Position numbers and translations under genes: made by a program. Below the pieces are notes generated by a model. The model was not told the DNA's origin. It saw nothing but the letters and a program-made list of their open reading frames with translations, and searched no databases. From Pseudanabaena sp. CAN_BIN31 (lineage in GTDB: Bacteria; Cyanobacteriota; Cyanobacteriia; Pseudanabaenales; Pseudanabaenaceae), in NCBI GenBank assembly GCA_026785865.1, contig JAJAZG010000109.1, positions 1 through 7,357 on the forward strand: a DNA stretch of 7,357 nucleotides, written 5' to 3'. Shown piece by piece: positions 1 to 7,276 of this stretch. How positions within the stretch are numbered: position 1 is the stretch's first letter; each line of letters opens with the position of its first letter.

Positions 1-2
1 CA

Positions 3-3000
3 AGTGGTAATCTCCTATTTACCCGAACCAAGACTCTTGTTCCTTATGTTTGGAAAGAACAATCTGGCTTAAAGCCTGAAATATCTGGACAAAAGCTAGC
101 TGCGCCTAATGACAAATTTATATCTGGCGATCGCCCCGATATTCTAAAAGCGCCTTTCTATCAAGTGGCGCTGAAAGGGCAAGCATCTTGGTCGGAGCCG
201 TACACCGCTTTGGGGAAGACAATTATCAGCTACAGCGCTCCCATCAGGGATGGGCAGAAGGTTGTAGGGATCGTCAGTGCTGACTCGATCGCCAGTGAGC
301 TTTTATTGGTAAACGCGACAAATCTTGCTGCTGGCAGTGAGAGCAAAATTGGATTTGTGGTTATTAATGCCAGTGGTAAGGCAATTACGGCTGCTCCGTC
401 TGTACAAAATCCTACAGAAGAATCTCTCCTTAGCCTTGCTCAGCAAGCCAAAACGCAACCAGTCGGCATCGCTCAAACAGGTGGCAACCTATGGGCTTAT
501 CGCAAAATCGCGGGTAGTGACTGGCTCGTTGCTACCTATTTGCCAGAGGCAGAAATCACCAATAAGCTATTGATTTTAGTTGGTGGTACAGCCGTCGGCA
601 TTAGTGCAATTTTAGCGATCGCCATATTAGGATTTGTCAACTCCATCAAAAAGCGACTGGAGCCACTTACCGAAGAGTGCGATCGCTTCTTAAACCAACA
701 AGGAAATGCAGGCGAAGCCGTTGCAGGTAAGGATGAAATTGAGCGGCTTAGCCGCTCGCTAAAAAGCACTTTTCAACGAGTTAAAACCAATGAAATTCAC
801 TTGCGTGGTGAATTGGCTCAATCATCAAACTCAGATGACGACACGACAGCAGCACAAATCAAACAAAATCTTGCTGAAACACAATTAATGGAGTCAGAGG
901 TTGGCGACTTACTGGATGTCGTCTCATCGATGGAGGAGGGCGATCTCACCATTGAAGCGCAGGTAAACGATCGCGCTACAGGATTAGTCGCCGATACGCT
1001 TAACCGTTTGCGCGAAAAACTCGTGGAGATTATCTCTAGCGTTTTAGGTACGGCGCAGCAAGTCGCTCAAGGTGCATCCGATCTCGAAGAACTCGCCCGA
1101 ACCGTGGTGCTAAACACTGCCGAGCAAGCCCAGTCGGTTGCCCAAGGGCAAGCTCTGACCGAACAAGTAGCCGCGATCGCCCAGCGATCGGCCGCGCAGG
1201 TCAATGTCGCGAATCAATCACTCCAAGAAGTCCGCGACACTGTGACCTCTGGACAAACGGCCATTAATACCCTCACCGAGAGTATTAGCGTCTTGCAAAC
1301 AGGCTCAGCCCAGATCGTGCAACGCATGAAAACTTTGGGCGAATTTGTCGGTCTAGCAGAGCAATTTGTGCAAGATCAAGGGCAAATTGCTTCGTTAACC
1401 CAAGTTCTCGCCCTCAATGCCACCCTCGTCGCAGCTCGTGCTGCTGAACAAAAAGATCCTAAACAATTTGCTGGCGTAGCTCGTGAATTTGAAGCGATCG
1501 CAGGACAAGTTAATGATTTGGCAACTCAAACCAATAGTGGTTTGACGGTATTGCAACAACGCACATCGCAGATCCAAACTGTTGTTACGGCGATCGATAC
1601 CGAAGTCCAGAATCTAAGTGGACTAGTTTCAGGCTTTACATCAGGTGTTGAAGCTTCGCAATCCGCCTTTGATAGCATTCAAAGTGCCACCGAGGAAGTT
1701 GTCCAGATTGGACAAACTATCACTGAATCTAGTACCGAAATTGCCGATGCGGCAGGATCTACAGCTAGCTATATCAGTGAAATCGCGCAGCTAGCCGATC
1801 GCACAGCAAACCTAACGCGATCGGCGAGACAACAGGCAGAAGCGATGGGAAATCAGGCGCAGCAACTGTTGCAAGGCATTCAATTTTTCCGCCTGCCCAC
1901 TCTTGTTTCTGAAGCTCCAGCCTTTACTGTTAAAGATATTTCGACGACCCCAGAAGTTGAGCTAACTGACACATCGATCAATAGCTTGCTTGATTCTGCA
2001 CCAGATCGATCTGATGCTGGCTTAGGATTTGTCGCACCTGCGATCGCTGTAGCTGCGACTACGTTTGCTATTTCAGTACAAGCCTCCGACGCTACATATA
2101 CTGAATCTAATATCGATAATCTAGCGTCAAGTAGCCAAGATGGTGCCAATTTAACCGATCTAAATACCGATCTAAATGATGAAGAATATTTATTTGAAGA
2201 AAATCTTGAAGAAGAGATTTCCAACGAATTTATAGAAAATCCTGAAATTTCTTCTACCTTCAACTTAAGATTTGAGCAAGACCTCGATTCAGTAACGATT
2301 CCAGATTCTCTCAGCCCAGAGCAAGAAATTGCTGATGCATTCACAAGTATTGGTGATCACGACCAAGATCAAAGCGTGGCAGCATCCCTAGAATTAACAG
2401 ATATGTCTGACATCGAACAGTCTCTCCTTGACGATCTCAGGCAAGAAGTCTATGAAGAGTATCCACTCGATAATATTGATGAGTATGCAATCAATTTTGA
2501 AGATGAACTGAGTGCAGATACTGTACCAAATCTAAAAGTTCCAATGGAGGGAGTCAATGAGTTTGCGATCAGCGAAGCCTCTATCGATCCGATGATTGTC
2601 TCAGCTACTTCTTCATTTGAAGACGATACCGCTTTTGGTACTACTCCATCACTGCTTGCTGAAGATGCAAATGCCAATCTACCAACTTCTGTAGATTTTT
2701 CGATTCCTGATTTGGATGATGACTTCCAAATACCTAAAATGGATATAGAGTCTACACTAGACAGTTTAAATTCATTCTTTGATAGTAACATTTCAACTCA
2801 AGAATTTGACATGAATGTCACCTCAGATTTTGATCCATTTGCTATAGAAGACCGAGCAGTGGTAGAGCCAAATAATGATGCGATCGTAGATGATATGTTT
2901 GCGTCAAACCCTCTAGCTGAAAGTTCTTATGATCAAGTTTCTGAGGAGTTTGATTTTATAGCCGATGATGATTACAGTATCTATGAGTCTAATGAGTCAT

Positions 3001-4943
3001 TAGAAGAATCTCTTGAGACCCCATCTGGAGAAGTCTTTAGTAGTACATTTGACATATCTTTTGATGAGTCGCCATTTGACATGACATTCGATCAATCACT
3101 TGATGACTCTCTCAATGAGGCATTTATCGGTAATTCTAATGACTCGTCACAATCGGTCATTGAAGAAGAATTAGCTAGTTTACCTAATCAAGTCCCTGAT
3201 GTTTATTTTGAGACTTCGGCGGATGCTGGACTTTCAGAAGAATTCGCTTTTGAGCAAGAAGAAAGTCCATTGATGAGTCCTGATGACCTAGTTGGATCTG
3301 ATAACTATCCTGATTTAGCTGAATCTGGTAGTTACAATGACAACTTCTCAGATAGCTTCTTTCAAGAAAGTGAAGAATTTATTCCCGATCAATTAGATAT
3401 TCTCACAAATATTCAAGGAGATGAAAATCTAGATTCAGAATCACAGCTTCAAGAAGCATCAGATTTATCTATAGATGAGCAAGTAGATTCTGATATTTCC
3501 TCCTTGTTTGATGAGAGTATAGCCGAAAGTCTGAATGCTCAGTCTGATGATTCAGACTCAATATGGCAACCTGAAGAGGCTAATTTTGAAGTTCCTATTT
3601 TATCTGATGCTATTGAATCTGTTGAAGATATCGTCGATCCATTTGACAGCCATATAAGTCTGCAAGAAGAAGATGCTGATGATGATTTTGTCTCAGAACC
3701 CGCGATCGCATCAGAGCCACAAATCCTAGATTTAGCAGAATTAGAAACAAATTTCCCTTCATTGTTTGATACAGGTGAAGAAGGAATCCTAGAATCTGAA
3801 ATTGATAATCTAGACGATCTAATTTGGCATTCTGAAGCGATCGGATCTGAACTACCTGAAGACTTTCCCCAATCTCCGACTGTGGATTTATCTGAGACTC
3901 GCAATTCTAGCTTTGATCTACAAGACTTCTCACCGATCACAGATGATGATTTGCTAGATGAAGTATTTAGCTTTGATACGTCTGATGACTCTGATGATAA
4001 TTTTACAGCCCTACCGAATTCAGTGGAAGAAATTCCCTTAGATTCTGTTGAAGGACTATTAAGTGAATCAGAATTAGATGCCTCCTTCATATTTAGCGAT
4101 ATTTTAGAAGAAGAAATAGACTTTGACTATGATGAGTTCTTGAATGACTCAGTAGCCGATAGCCTATCAGATGCACCTGAAAACGAAACAACTTTTTCAG
4201 CCCTTACTGAAAATATAGAATCTGAAGATATAGAGTCTGTAGAACCTGATAACGAGACAATCGAGTTTAGTGACACTTTAGAATCTAGCAATTCTATCCC
4301 AGCAAGTATATTAGATGATGATATAGAAGAATCCGTCATTTTTAATACAATACCCAATGATTTAGATTTAGGAATCTTCGTGAATTCTTCAGAGTTTAGT
4401 CTATCTGAACCCAGTGATTTAGGGCTAGACACCGAGTTTAGTGAGCCTAATTCTGATCTGTCGATAGATTTTTCAAGTAATTGGTTTGAAGAGATGACTG
4501 ATGAAGAAGATTTAGGTGGTGAAACTTTTGCTGATTTAGACAATTTGTCTATTGGATACCCATCCGTAGAGAACACATCCTTGGATATTTCGGATGATGC
4601 TACTTACGGTTTTGCGGATAATTTATTAGATAGTCTCATGGACGAATTTGATGAAGAATTTGAAGAGCGATCCACAAATTCATTGAATTTACCAACTGTA
4701 TCTAATTTACTACCTAATACTGACTCGCCCAACAATGAGACTGTGGAGATTGAGGATAATGATAGTGAATTGGAAAGTGAATTTGACTTTTCTGCCCTTG
4801 GCACTGAAGTTGAAGATTCAATTATTACAGCTAGAGCGGAGATCGATGATTTTCTTGCAGGCACAATAGGAATGGAAGAATTGACTGATGAGAATTCTAA
4901 GCCTAAAAAGAATATCTCTTCAGAACATGGCGACAACATATAG
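3..4943 (+). CDS. Cache-HAMP-MCP chemoreceptor (PilJ-like) with giant acidic C-terminal tail, 5' partial
   Basis: This is the 3' part of a transmembrane methyl-accepting chemotaxis-type receptor that should pass a periplasmic signal to CheW/CheA-like partners, in cyanobacteria usually for type IV pilus motility. The frame is open to the window edge, so the start lies upstream and the GTG at 165 is an internal Val. Counting residues from nt 3: Cache sensor 1-180, with WSEPY, a GIVSAD strand and GSDW at 171-174; membrane helix 189-212; HAMP-like 213-255 ending KDEIERL; second HAMP-like segment 303-353 with EEGDL; MCP coiled coil about 348-629 with hairpin tip LALNA at 469-473; acidic tail 630-1646. 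The amino-acid-binding Cache motif RxWY reads APFY (50-53), so an ordinary amino-acid ligand is doubtful. The C-terminus lacks an NWETF-type CheR-binding pentapeptide. Domain order and tip are PilJ-like, but without the upstream genes I give no symbol. The family call is firm; the role of the tail is unknown. Confidence 0.9.
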   Translation, partial: SGNLLFTRTKTLVPYVWKEQSGLKPEISGQKLAAPNDKFISGDRPDILKAPFYQVALKGQASWSEPYTALGKTIISYSAPIRDGQKVVGIVSADSIASELLLVNATNLAAGSESKIGFVVINASGKAITAAPSVQNPTEESLLSLAQQAKTQPVGIAQTGGNLWAYRKIAGSDWLVATYLPEAEITNKLLILVGGTAVGISAILAIAILGFVNSIKKRLEPLTEECDRFLNQQGNAGEAVAGKDEIERLSRSLKSTFQRVKTNEIHLRGELAQSSNSDDDTTAAQIKQNLAETQLMESEVGDLLDVVSSMEEGDLTIEAQVNDRATGLVADTLNRLREKLVEIISSVLGTAQQVAQGASDLEELARTVVLNTAEQAQSVAQGQALTEQVAAIAQRSAAQVNVANQSLQEVRDTVTSGQTAINTLTESISVLQTGSAQIVQRMKTLGEFVGLAEQFVQDQGQIASLTQVLALNATLVAARAAEQKDPKQFAGVAREFEAIAGQVNDLATQTNSGLTVLQQRTSQIQTVVTAIDTEVQNLSGLVSGFTSGVEASQSAFDSIQSATEEVVQIGQTITESSTEIADAAGSTASYISEIAQLADRTANLTRSARQQAEAMGNQAQQLLQGIQFFRLPTLVSEAPAFTVKDISTTPEVELTDTSINSLLDSAPDRSDAGLGFVAPAIAVAATTFAISVQASDATYTESNIDNLASSSQDGANLTDLNTDLNDEEYLFEENLEEEISNEFIENPEISSTFNLRFEQDLDSVTIPDSLSPEQEIADAFTSIGDHDQDQSVAASLELTDMSDIEQSLLDDLRQEVYEEYPLDNIDEYAINFEDELSADTVPNLKVPMEGVNEFAISEASIDPMIVSATSSFEDDTAFGTTPSLLAEDANANLPTSVDFSIPDLDDDFQIPKMDIESTLDSLNSFFDSNISTQEFDMNVTSDFDPFAIEDRAVVEPNNDAIVDDMFASNPLAESSYDQVSEEFDFIADDDYSIYESNESLEESLETPSGEVFSSTFDISFDESPFDMTFDQSLDDSLNEAFIGNSNDSSQSVIEEELASLPNQVPDVYFETSADAGLSEEFAFEQEESPLMSPDDLVGSDNYPDLAESGSYNDNFSDSFFQESEEFIPDQLDILTNIQGDENLDSESQLQEASDLSIDEQVDSDISSLFDESIAESLNAQSDDSDSIWQPEEANFEVPILSDAIESVEDIVDPFDSHISLQEEDADDDFVSEPAIASEPQILDLAELETNFPSLFDTGEEGILESEIDNLDDLIWHSEAIGSELPEDFPQSPTVDLSETRNSSFDLQDFSPITDDDLLDEVFSFDTSDDSDDNFTALPNSVEEIPLDSVEGLLSESELDASFIFSDILEEEIDFDYDEFLNDSVADSLSDAPENETTFSALTENIESEDIESVEPDNETIEFSDTLESSNSIPASILDDDIEESVIFNTIPNDLDLGIFVNSSEFSLSEPSDLGLDTEFSEPNSDLSIDFSSNWFEEMTDEEDLGGETFADLDNLSIGYPSVENTSLDISDDATYGFADNLLDSLMDEFDEEFEERSTNSLNLPTVSNLLPNTDSPNNETVEIEDNDSELESEFDFSALGTEVEDSIITARAEIDDFLAGTIGMEELTDENSKPKKNISSEHGDNI
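2019..2084 (+). other. Uncharged hydrophobic segment inside the acidic tail
   Basis: About 22 residues beginning GLGFVAPAIAVAA contain no charged residue and are rich in Ala, Val, Ile and Phe. They lie between acidic stretches, roughly 45 residues after the MCP coiled coil ends. It could be a weak membrane-spanning helix, a buried helix or a hydrophobic docking site. The Ala content and a proline make a true membrane helix uncertain. A HIP1 octamer (2040-2047) is read as part of it. Confidence 0.4.
3048..3101 (+). repeat. Degenerate 27-base tandem duplication in the acidic tail
   Basis: Two adjacent 27-base units (3048-3074 and 3075-3101) encode FDISFDESP and FDMTFDQSL. The units match at residues F, D, F, D and S, with conservative changes between. 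A further acidic SLDDSL stretch follows immediately. This suggests the tail grew partly by duplication of short acidic-hydrophobic units. The DNA match is imperfect, so the duplication is either old or reflects convergent composition. Confidence 0.5.
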
Positions 4944-4959
4944 CTGCTAATAAAACCAG

Positions 4960-5000
4960 AACCTAAAAAGCAGTGGCGCACGCCACTGCTTTTTAGGTTT
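4960..5000 (+). terminator. Strong palindromic terminator after the receptor gene, probably bidirectional
   Basis: Starting 17 bases after the receptor stop codon, AACCTAAAAAGCAGTGGCG (4960-4978) is exactly complementary to 4981-4999, leaving only CA between the arms, or a 4-base GCAC loop if the innermost pair opens. The core is a GC-rich stem GCAGTGGCG/CGCCACTGC followed by TTTTT at 4990-4994 and preceded by AAAAA on the other side. That is the form of a rho-independent terminator able to act on both strands. Perfect 19-base arms are longer than termination needs, so it may also be a copy of a dispersed palindromic element. Confidence 0.85.
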
Positions 5001-5105
5001 GTACTATGACAAATTAGTAAAGCATAGTTTTTGAGTTAAAGTATTAGTAGAGACAGCGCCAATTGCTGTCCTTGCCAACTTACACTAATTTATTAACAAT
5101 TTGAT
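5001..5105. other. AT-rich leader before the 59-residue gene
   Basis: This 105-base spacer must contain the promoter for the next two genes if the preceding terminator is effective. It holds a small inverted repeat GACAGC (5052-5057) / GCTGTC (5065-5070) around a 7-base loop. Candidate promoter hexamers such as TTGCTG (5063-5068) with TAATTT (5086-5091) at 17-base spacing are weak. No clear ribosome binding site precedes the ATG at 5106. Confidence 0.35.
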
Positions 5106-5285
5106 ATGGTCACTCCTGAAATTTTCAAAGAAAGATTTGTTGCGATCGCTAGTAAGCGCGAATTATTGGTGGAATTGTCTCTTAAAGATAATTTGGGCAG
5201 TCTGAGCATAGATGTAATGCAAGCCTTAGAAGAACTAGACGATCTACTCATTGAAATTAGAAAAGTTTTTCCAGATTGGCAATAG
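5106..5285 (+). CDS. Small acidic helical protein of unknown function, 59 residues
   Basis: An ATG-initiated frame of 59 codons begins MVTPEIFKERF and ends KVFPDWQ. The stop codon TAA at 5094 and the lack of another in-frame start fix the beginning at 5106. The second half (about residues 36-54) is a strongly amphipathic acidic helix containing LEELDDLLIEIRK. There is no signal peptide, membrane segment, Cys or metal motif. A HIP1 octamer at 5142-5149 lies within the frame, as in genuine cyanobacterial genes here. It ends 18 bases before the hydrolase start with no terminator between them, so the two are probably cotranscribed. No obvious Shine-Dalgarno sequence is present. I do not recognise the family. 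The helical composition and adjacency allow a small partner or regulatory protein, but nothing shows it. A spurious frame cannot be excluded. Confidence 0.6.
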   Translation: MVTPEIFKERFVAIASKRELLVELSLKDNLGSLSIDVMQALEELDDLLIEIRKVFPDWQ

Positions 5286-5303
5286 AACTAAGACATATTT
5301 ACA

Positions 5304-6983
5304 ATGCCTCCTAAATTAACTTCATTTCACGCCAAAGTTAATGTGCAGCGTCAAGTTAAAATTCCGATGCGCGATCGCATTAACTTGACGGCTGATATTT
5401 ATCGTCCCAAAAATGTTGATACGCCTTTGCCAGTGTTATTGATGCGCTTGCCCTACGGTCGGGCGATCGCATCGACCTGTACCTACGCTCATCCTAGTTG
5501 GTATGCCAGCCAAGGCTATATTGTCGTAATCCAAGATACGCGAGGTTGCGGTACTGCTGAGGGTGAATTCTATCCATTTTGCAATGAGTATGACGATGGA
5601 TTTGACACGGTGGAATGGTGCGCGAAGGAGCTAGAAGGCAGCAGTGGCAAGGTGGGAATGTATGGCTTTTCCTACCAAGGTGTGACGCAGTTTCAAGCCG
5701 CAGTGCACCAGCCGCAGGGATTAGTTACGATCTGTCCCAGCATGGCAACGGCAGATTTATATCATGGTTGGTTTTATTTTGGCGGTGCAGTTTGTTTAGA
5801 TTTTAACTTGGGTTGGGGCTTGCAACTGGCGCAAAATCGCGCATGGTATTTAAAGCAGGAGCCACAAGCCACGAAACTTTTTGAAGCGCAAAAGCAACTT
5901 GGTAAATGGTCAGAGACTGCGCCATTAAGTGAAATAGCTCTATTTAAGAATCCCGAATTTGGAGGTTTTGGCGCGTTCTTTTTCGATTGGATTGGCAATC
6001 AAAAAGCTGATGATGAATATTGGCAAAAGTTGAATCCCCTTAGTTATTTTGATCGCTTTGATCTACCAGCCTTGCACATCGCAGGATGGGCGGATATTTT
6101 CATTGAGGCGACGATTAACACCTATCACCAAGCTAAAGCCGCCACTAAGCAACCCCAACATTTAGTAGTTGCACCTTGGCAGCATATGCCTTGGTTGCCC
6201 AAAGTCGGCGAGATTGATTTTGGTGAGGCTGCGGTTTCTAAAATCGATCAATTACAAATAGATTGGTTTGATTTCTGGCTCAAAGGTATTGATAACGGTA
6301 TTTGCGATCGCGCTCCCGTCCAGCTTTTCCTCATGGGCAAAAACCACTGGCTAGACCTCCCAGACTTCCCACATACGTCAATCACCAAAAATCTCTATCT
6401 CTCTGCAAACAAAAAACTCAATTCCCAATCACCAACCACCAATCATCAATTACCCGATATCTACGTCTACGATCCCCGCAATCCTAATCCCTCCACAAAT
6501 TACGGATTTTACGATCAGCGCCATGTCCATCAACGTTGGGATATTTTAGTATATCAAAGCGATGAATTAGAGGATGATCTAGCGATCGCAGGTATTCCCG
6601 AATTTATTCTCTATGCGGCGACGACTGCACCTGATACTGATTGGGTAATTAAGCTTTTGGATATCTATCCCGATGGTAAGCAAATGTTGGTGTCGATGGG
6701 AGTTTTACGGGCAAGGTTCCGTAATTCATGGACTGAGCCTGAGTGGGTGGAGCCTGATGTGGTGAATGAATATCGCATTAAGTTACGTCCGACCTGTCAG
6801 AATTTTGCGAAAGGGCATCGGATTGGGGTGGCGATTTCTAGCTCGGCTTTTCCGATGATTGAGCGGCATTCTAATACGCAGGTGTTGCCTTCTGAGGCGA
6901 TGGTGAGTGATTTTGTGGAGGCAACGCAGCAAGTTTTTTATGGTGTTGAGTATCCTTCGTGTTTGCAGTTGCCAGTTTGTTAG
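5304..6983 (+). CDS. CocE/NonD family serine hydrolase (peptidase S15-like)
   Basis: A complete 559-residue alpha/beta hydrolase of the family that includes cocaine esterase, alpha-amino-acid ester hydrolases and glutaryl-7-ACA acylase; it should cleave an ester or amide of unknown identity. The N-terminal PMRDRINLTADIYRP (21-35) is the family's opening strand pair. Y51 in LPYGR is the likely oxyanion-hole Tyr. The nucleophile is S123 in GFSYQG, the acid D264 in GWADIF and the base H294 in PWQHMPW. A helical cap lies about 145-250. The C-terminal jelly-roll (PepX_C-like) domain, about 360-540, includes GHRIGVAISSSAFP (504-517) and a late RHSNTQ motif. No signal peptide is seen, so it is probably cytoplasmic. 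An in-frame TAA at 5289 supports the ATG at 5304. The linker about residues 373-384 is encoded by a heptamer repeat. Length and all key residues look intact. Substrate cannot be predicted. Confidence 0.93.
   Translation: MPPKLTSFHAKVNVQRQVKIPMRDRINLTADIYRPKNVDTPLPVLLMRLPYGRAIASTCTYAHPSWYASQGYIVVIQDTRGCGTAEGEFYPFCNEYDDGFDTVEWCAKELEGSSGKVGMYGFSYQGVTQFQAAVHQPQGLVTICPSMATADLYHGWFYFGGAVCLDFNLGWGLQLAQNRAWYLKQEPQATKLFEAQKQLGKWSETAPLSEIALFKNPEFGGFGAFFFDWIGNQKADDEYWQKLNPLSYFDRFDLPALHIAGWADIFIEATINTYHQAKAATKQPQHLVVAPWQHMPWLPKVGEIDFGEAAVSKIDQLQIDWFDFWLKGIDNGICDRAPVQLFLMGKNHWLDLPDFPHTSITKNLYLSANKKLNSQSPTTNHQLPDIYVYDPRNPNPSTNYGFYDQRHVHQRWDILVYQSDELEDDLAIAGIPEFILYAATTAPDTDWVIKLLDIYPDGKQMLVSMGVLRARFRNSWTEPEWVEPDVVNEYRIKLRPTCQNFAKGHRIGVAISSSAFPMIERHSNTQVLPSEAMVSDFVEATQQVFYGVEYPSCLQLPVC
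6421..6455 (+). repeat. Degenerate heptamer tandem repeat (STRR-like) inside the hydrolase gene
   Basis: Five consecutive 7-base units can be read: ATTCCCA, ATCACCA, ACCACCA, ATCATCA and ATTACCC, with consensus close to ATCACCA. This matches the style of cyanobacterial short tandemly repeated repetitive sequences, which are usually intergenic. Here the array is translated into a polar stretch, NSQSPTTNHQLP, between the catalytic and jelly-roll domains, a linker that varies in this family. The frame is kept. Confidence 0.7.
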
Positions 6984-7257
6984 AGATTGCGATCGTAAAT
7001 GTTAAGAATTAATAAGCGATCAGTACATGACAAATCACTAGAGCGGACAGAATTGTGATACTTTGGTCAGTAGTGAAAGTATGTTAGCATCACCAATCTT
7101 TCGCGCTGGGTCAAAGACAAAAAACCGAGGCTCACTGCATAAGGATTTGAGAAAGCCTGAATATGGAGCGCGAATAAATAAAGGCACTAACGTTTTCACA
7201 GACAAATTGAAATTGATTTAAGGGTTTACCAAGAAATAATAGATCCATTAATTAGGA

Positions 7258-7263
7258 TATAAT
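7258..7263 (+). promoter_or_regulatory. Possible -10 element TATAAT upstream of the last gene
   Basis: A perfect TATAAT lies 27 bases before the ATG at 7291. No good -35 hexamer is visible at 16-18 bases upstream; the sequence there is AATAAT-like. In such an AT-rich stretch a chance match is possible. Confidence 0.3.
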
Positions 7264-7276
7264 TGCAGAAACTAGA

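Larger units (their letters stand above)
1890..4940 (+). other. Acidic, Ser-rich, probably disordered tail of the receptor (about 1,017 residues)
   Basis: Seen directly: after the MCP coiled coil ends (QGIQFFRLP) the protein changes abruptly to Asp/Glu/Ser/Asn-rich sequence with regularly placed Leu, Phe and Ile. By my count there are 13 Lys/Arg in about 1,017 residues and no Cys. There is no Lys or Arg between the Arg codons at 2853 and 3900 (348 residues), or between 3900 and 4668 (255 residues). The last residues carry a small basic cluster (SKPKK) before the stop. Acidic patches with embedded hydrophobics recur, for example SLFDES, SLFDTG, DLLDEVF and NLLDSLMDEF. Inference: a long flexible polyanionic arm carrying many short docking motifs. 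No fold or enzyme motif is recognisable. DNA here is more AT-rich and nearly free of HIP1 sites compared with the first 2 kb. Confidence 0.85.
127..6589. repeat. Twelve HIP1 octamers (GCGATCGC), unevenly spread
   Basis: Exact copies start at 127, 615, 679, 1173, 1494, 2040, 3702, 5142, 5371, 5463, 6304 and 6582. HIP1 is the highly iterated palindrome typical of many cyanobacterial genomes, so this is the best evidence for the host group. Six copies fall in the first 2.05 kb and five in the 1.45 kb from 5142, but only one lies in the 3.1 kb between, which covers most of the acidic tail. Confidence 0.95.

Noticed and set aside
165..167. GTG at 165 as the start of the receptor
   Set aside because: The frame is open back to nt 3, and residues upstream belong to the same Cache domain; the GTG falls inside a conserved strand (PFYQVALKG).
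325..769. Alternative-frame ORFs within the Cache and HAMP part, on both strands
   Set aside because: They lie within a clearly homologous sensor sequence and show no domain features of their own.
1880..4981. Several long minus-strand frames (77-183 codons) opposite the receptor tail
   Set aside because: They are Ser-rich shadows of the GAT/GAA/TCT-rich sense codons, have no recognisable domain, overlap a convincing sense gene and lack their own ribosome binding sites.
6421..6455. CRISPR-like array at the heptamer repeat
   Set aside because: Units are 7 bases with no spacers and are translated as part of an intact enzyme.
5615..6487. Overlapping ORFs of 61-74 codons within the hydrolase gene
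   Set aside because: The hydrolase frame carries the complete catalytic triad and family motifs; these frames are incidental.
7081..7221. A 46-codon frame beginning MLASPIFRAG
   Set aside because: No ribosome binding site, no HIP1 site, no recognisable motif, and it lies in a probable insertion-sequence leader; chance is the simpler explanation.
7225..7263. TTTACC (7225-7230) as a -35 for the TATAAT at 7258
   Set aside because: The spacing of 27 bases is too long for a sigma-70-type promoter.
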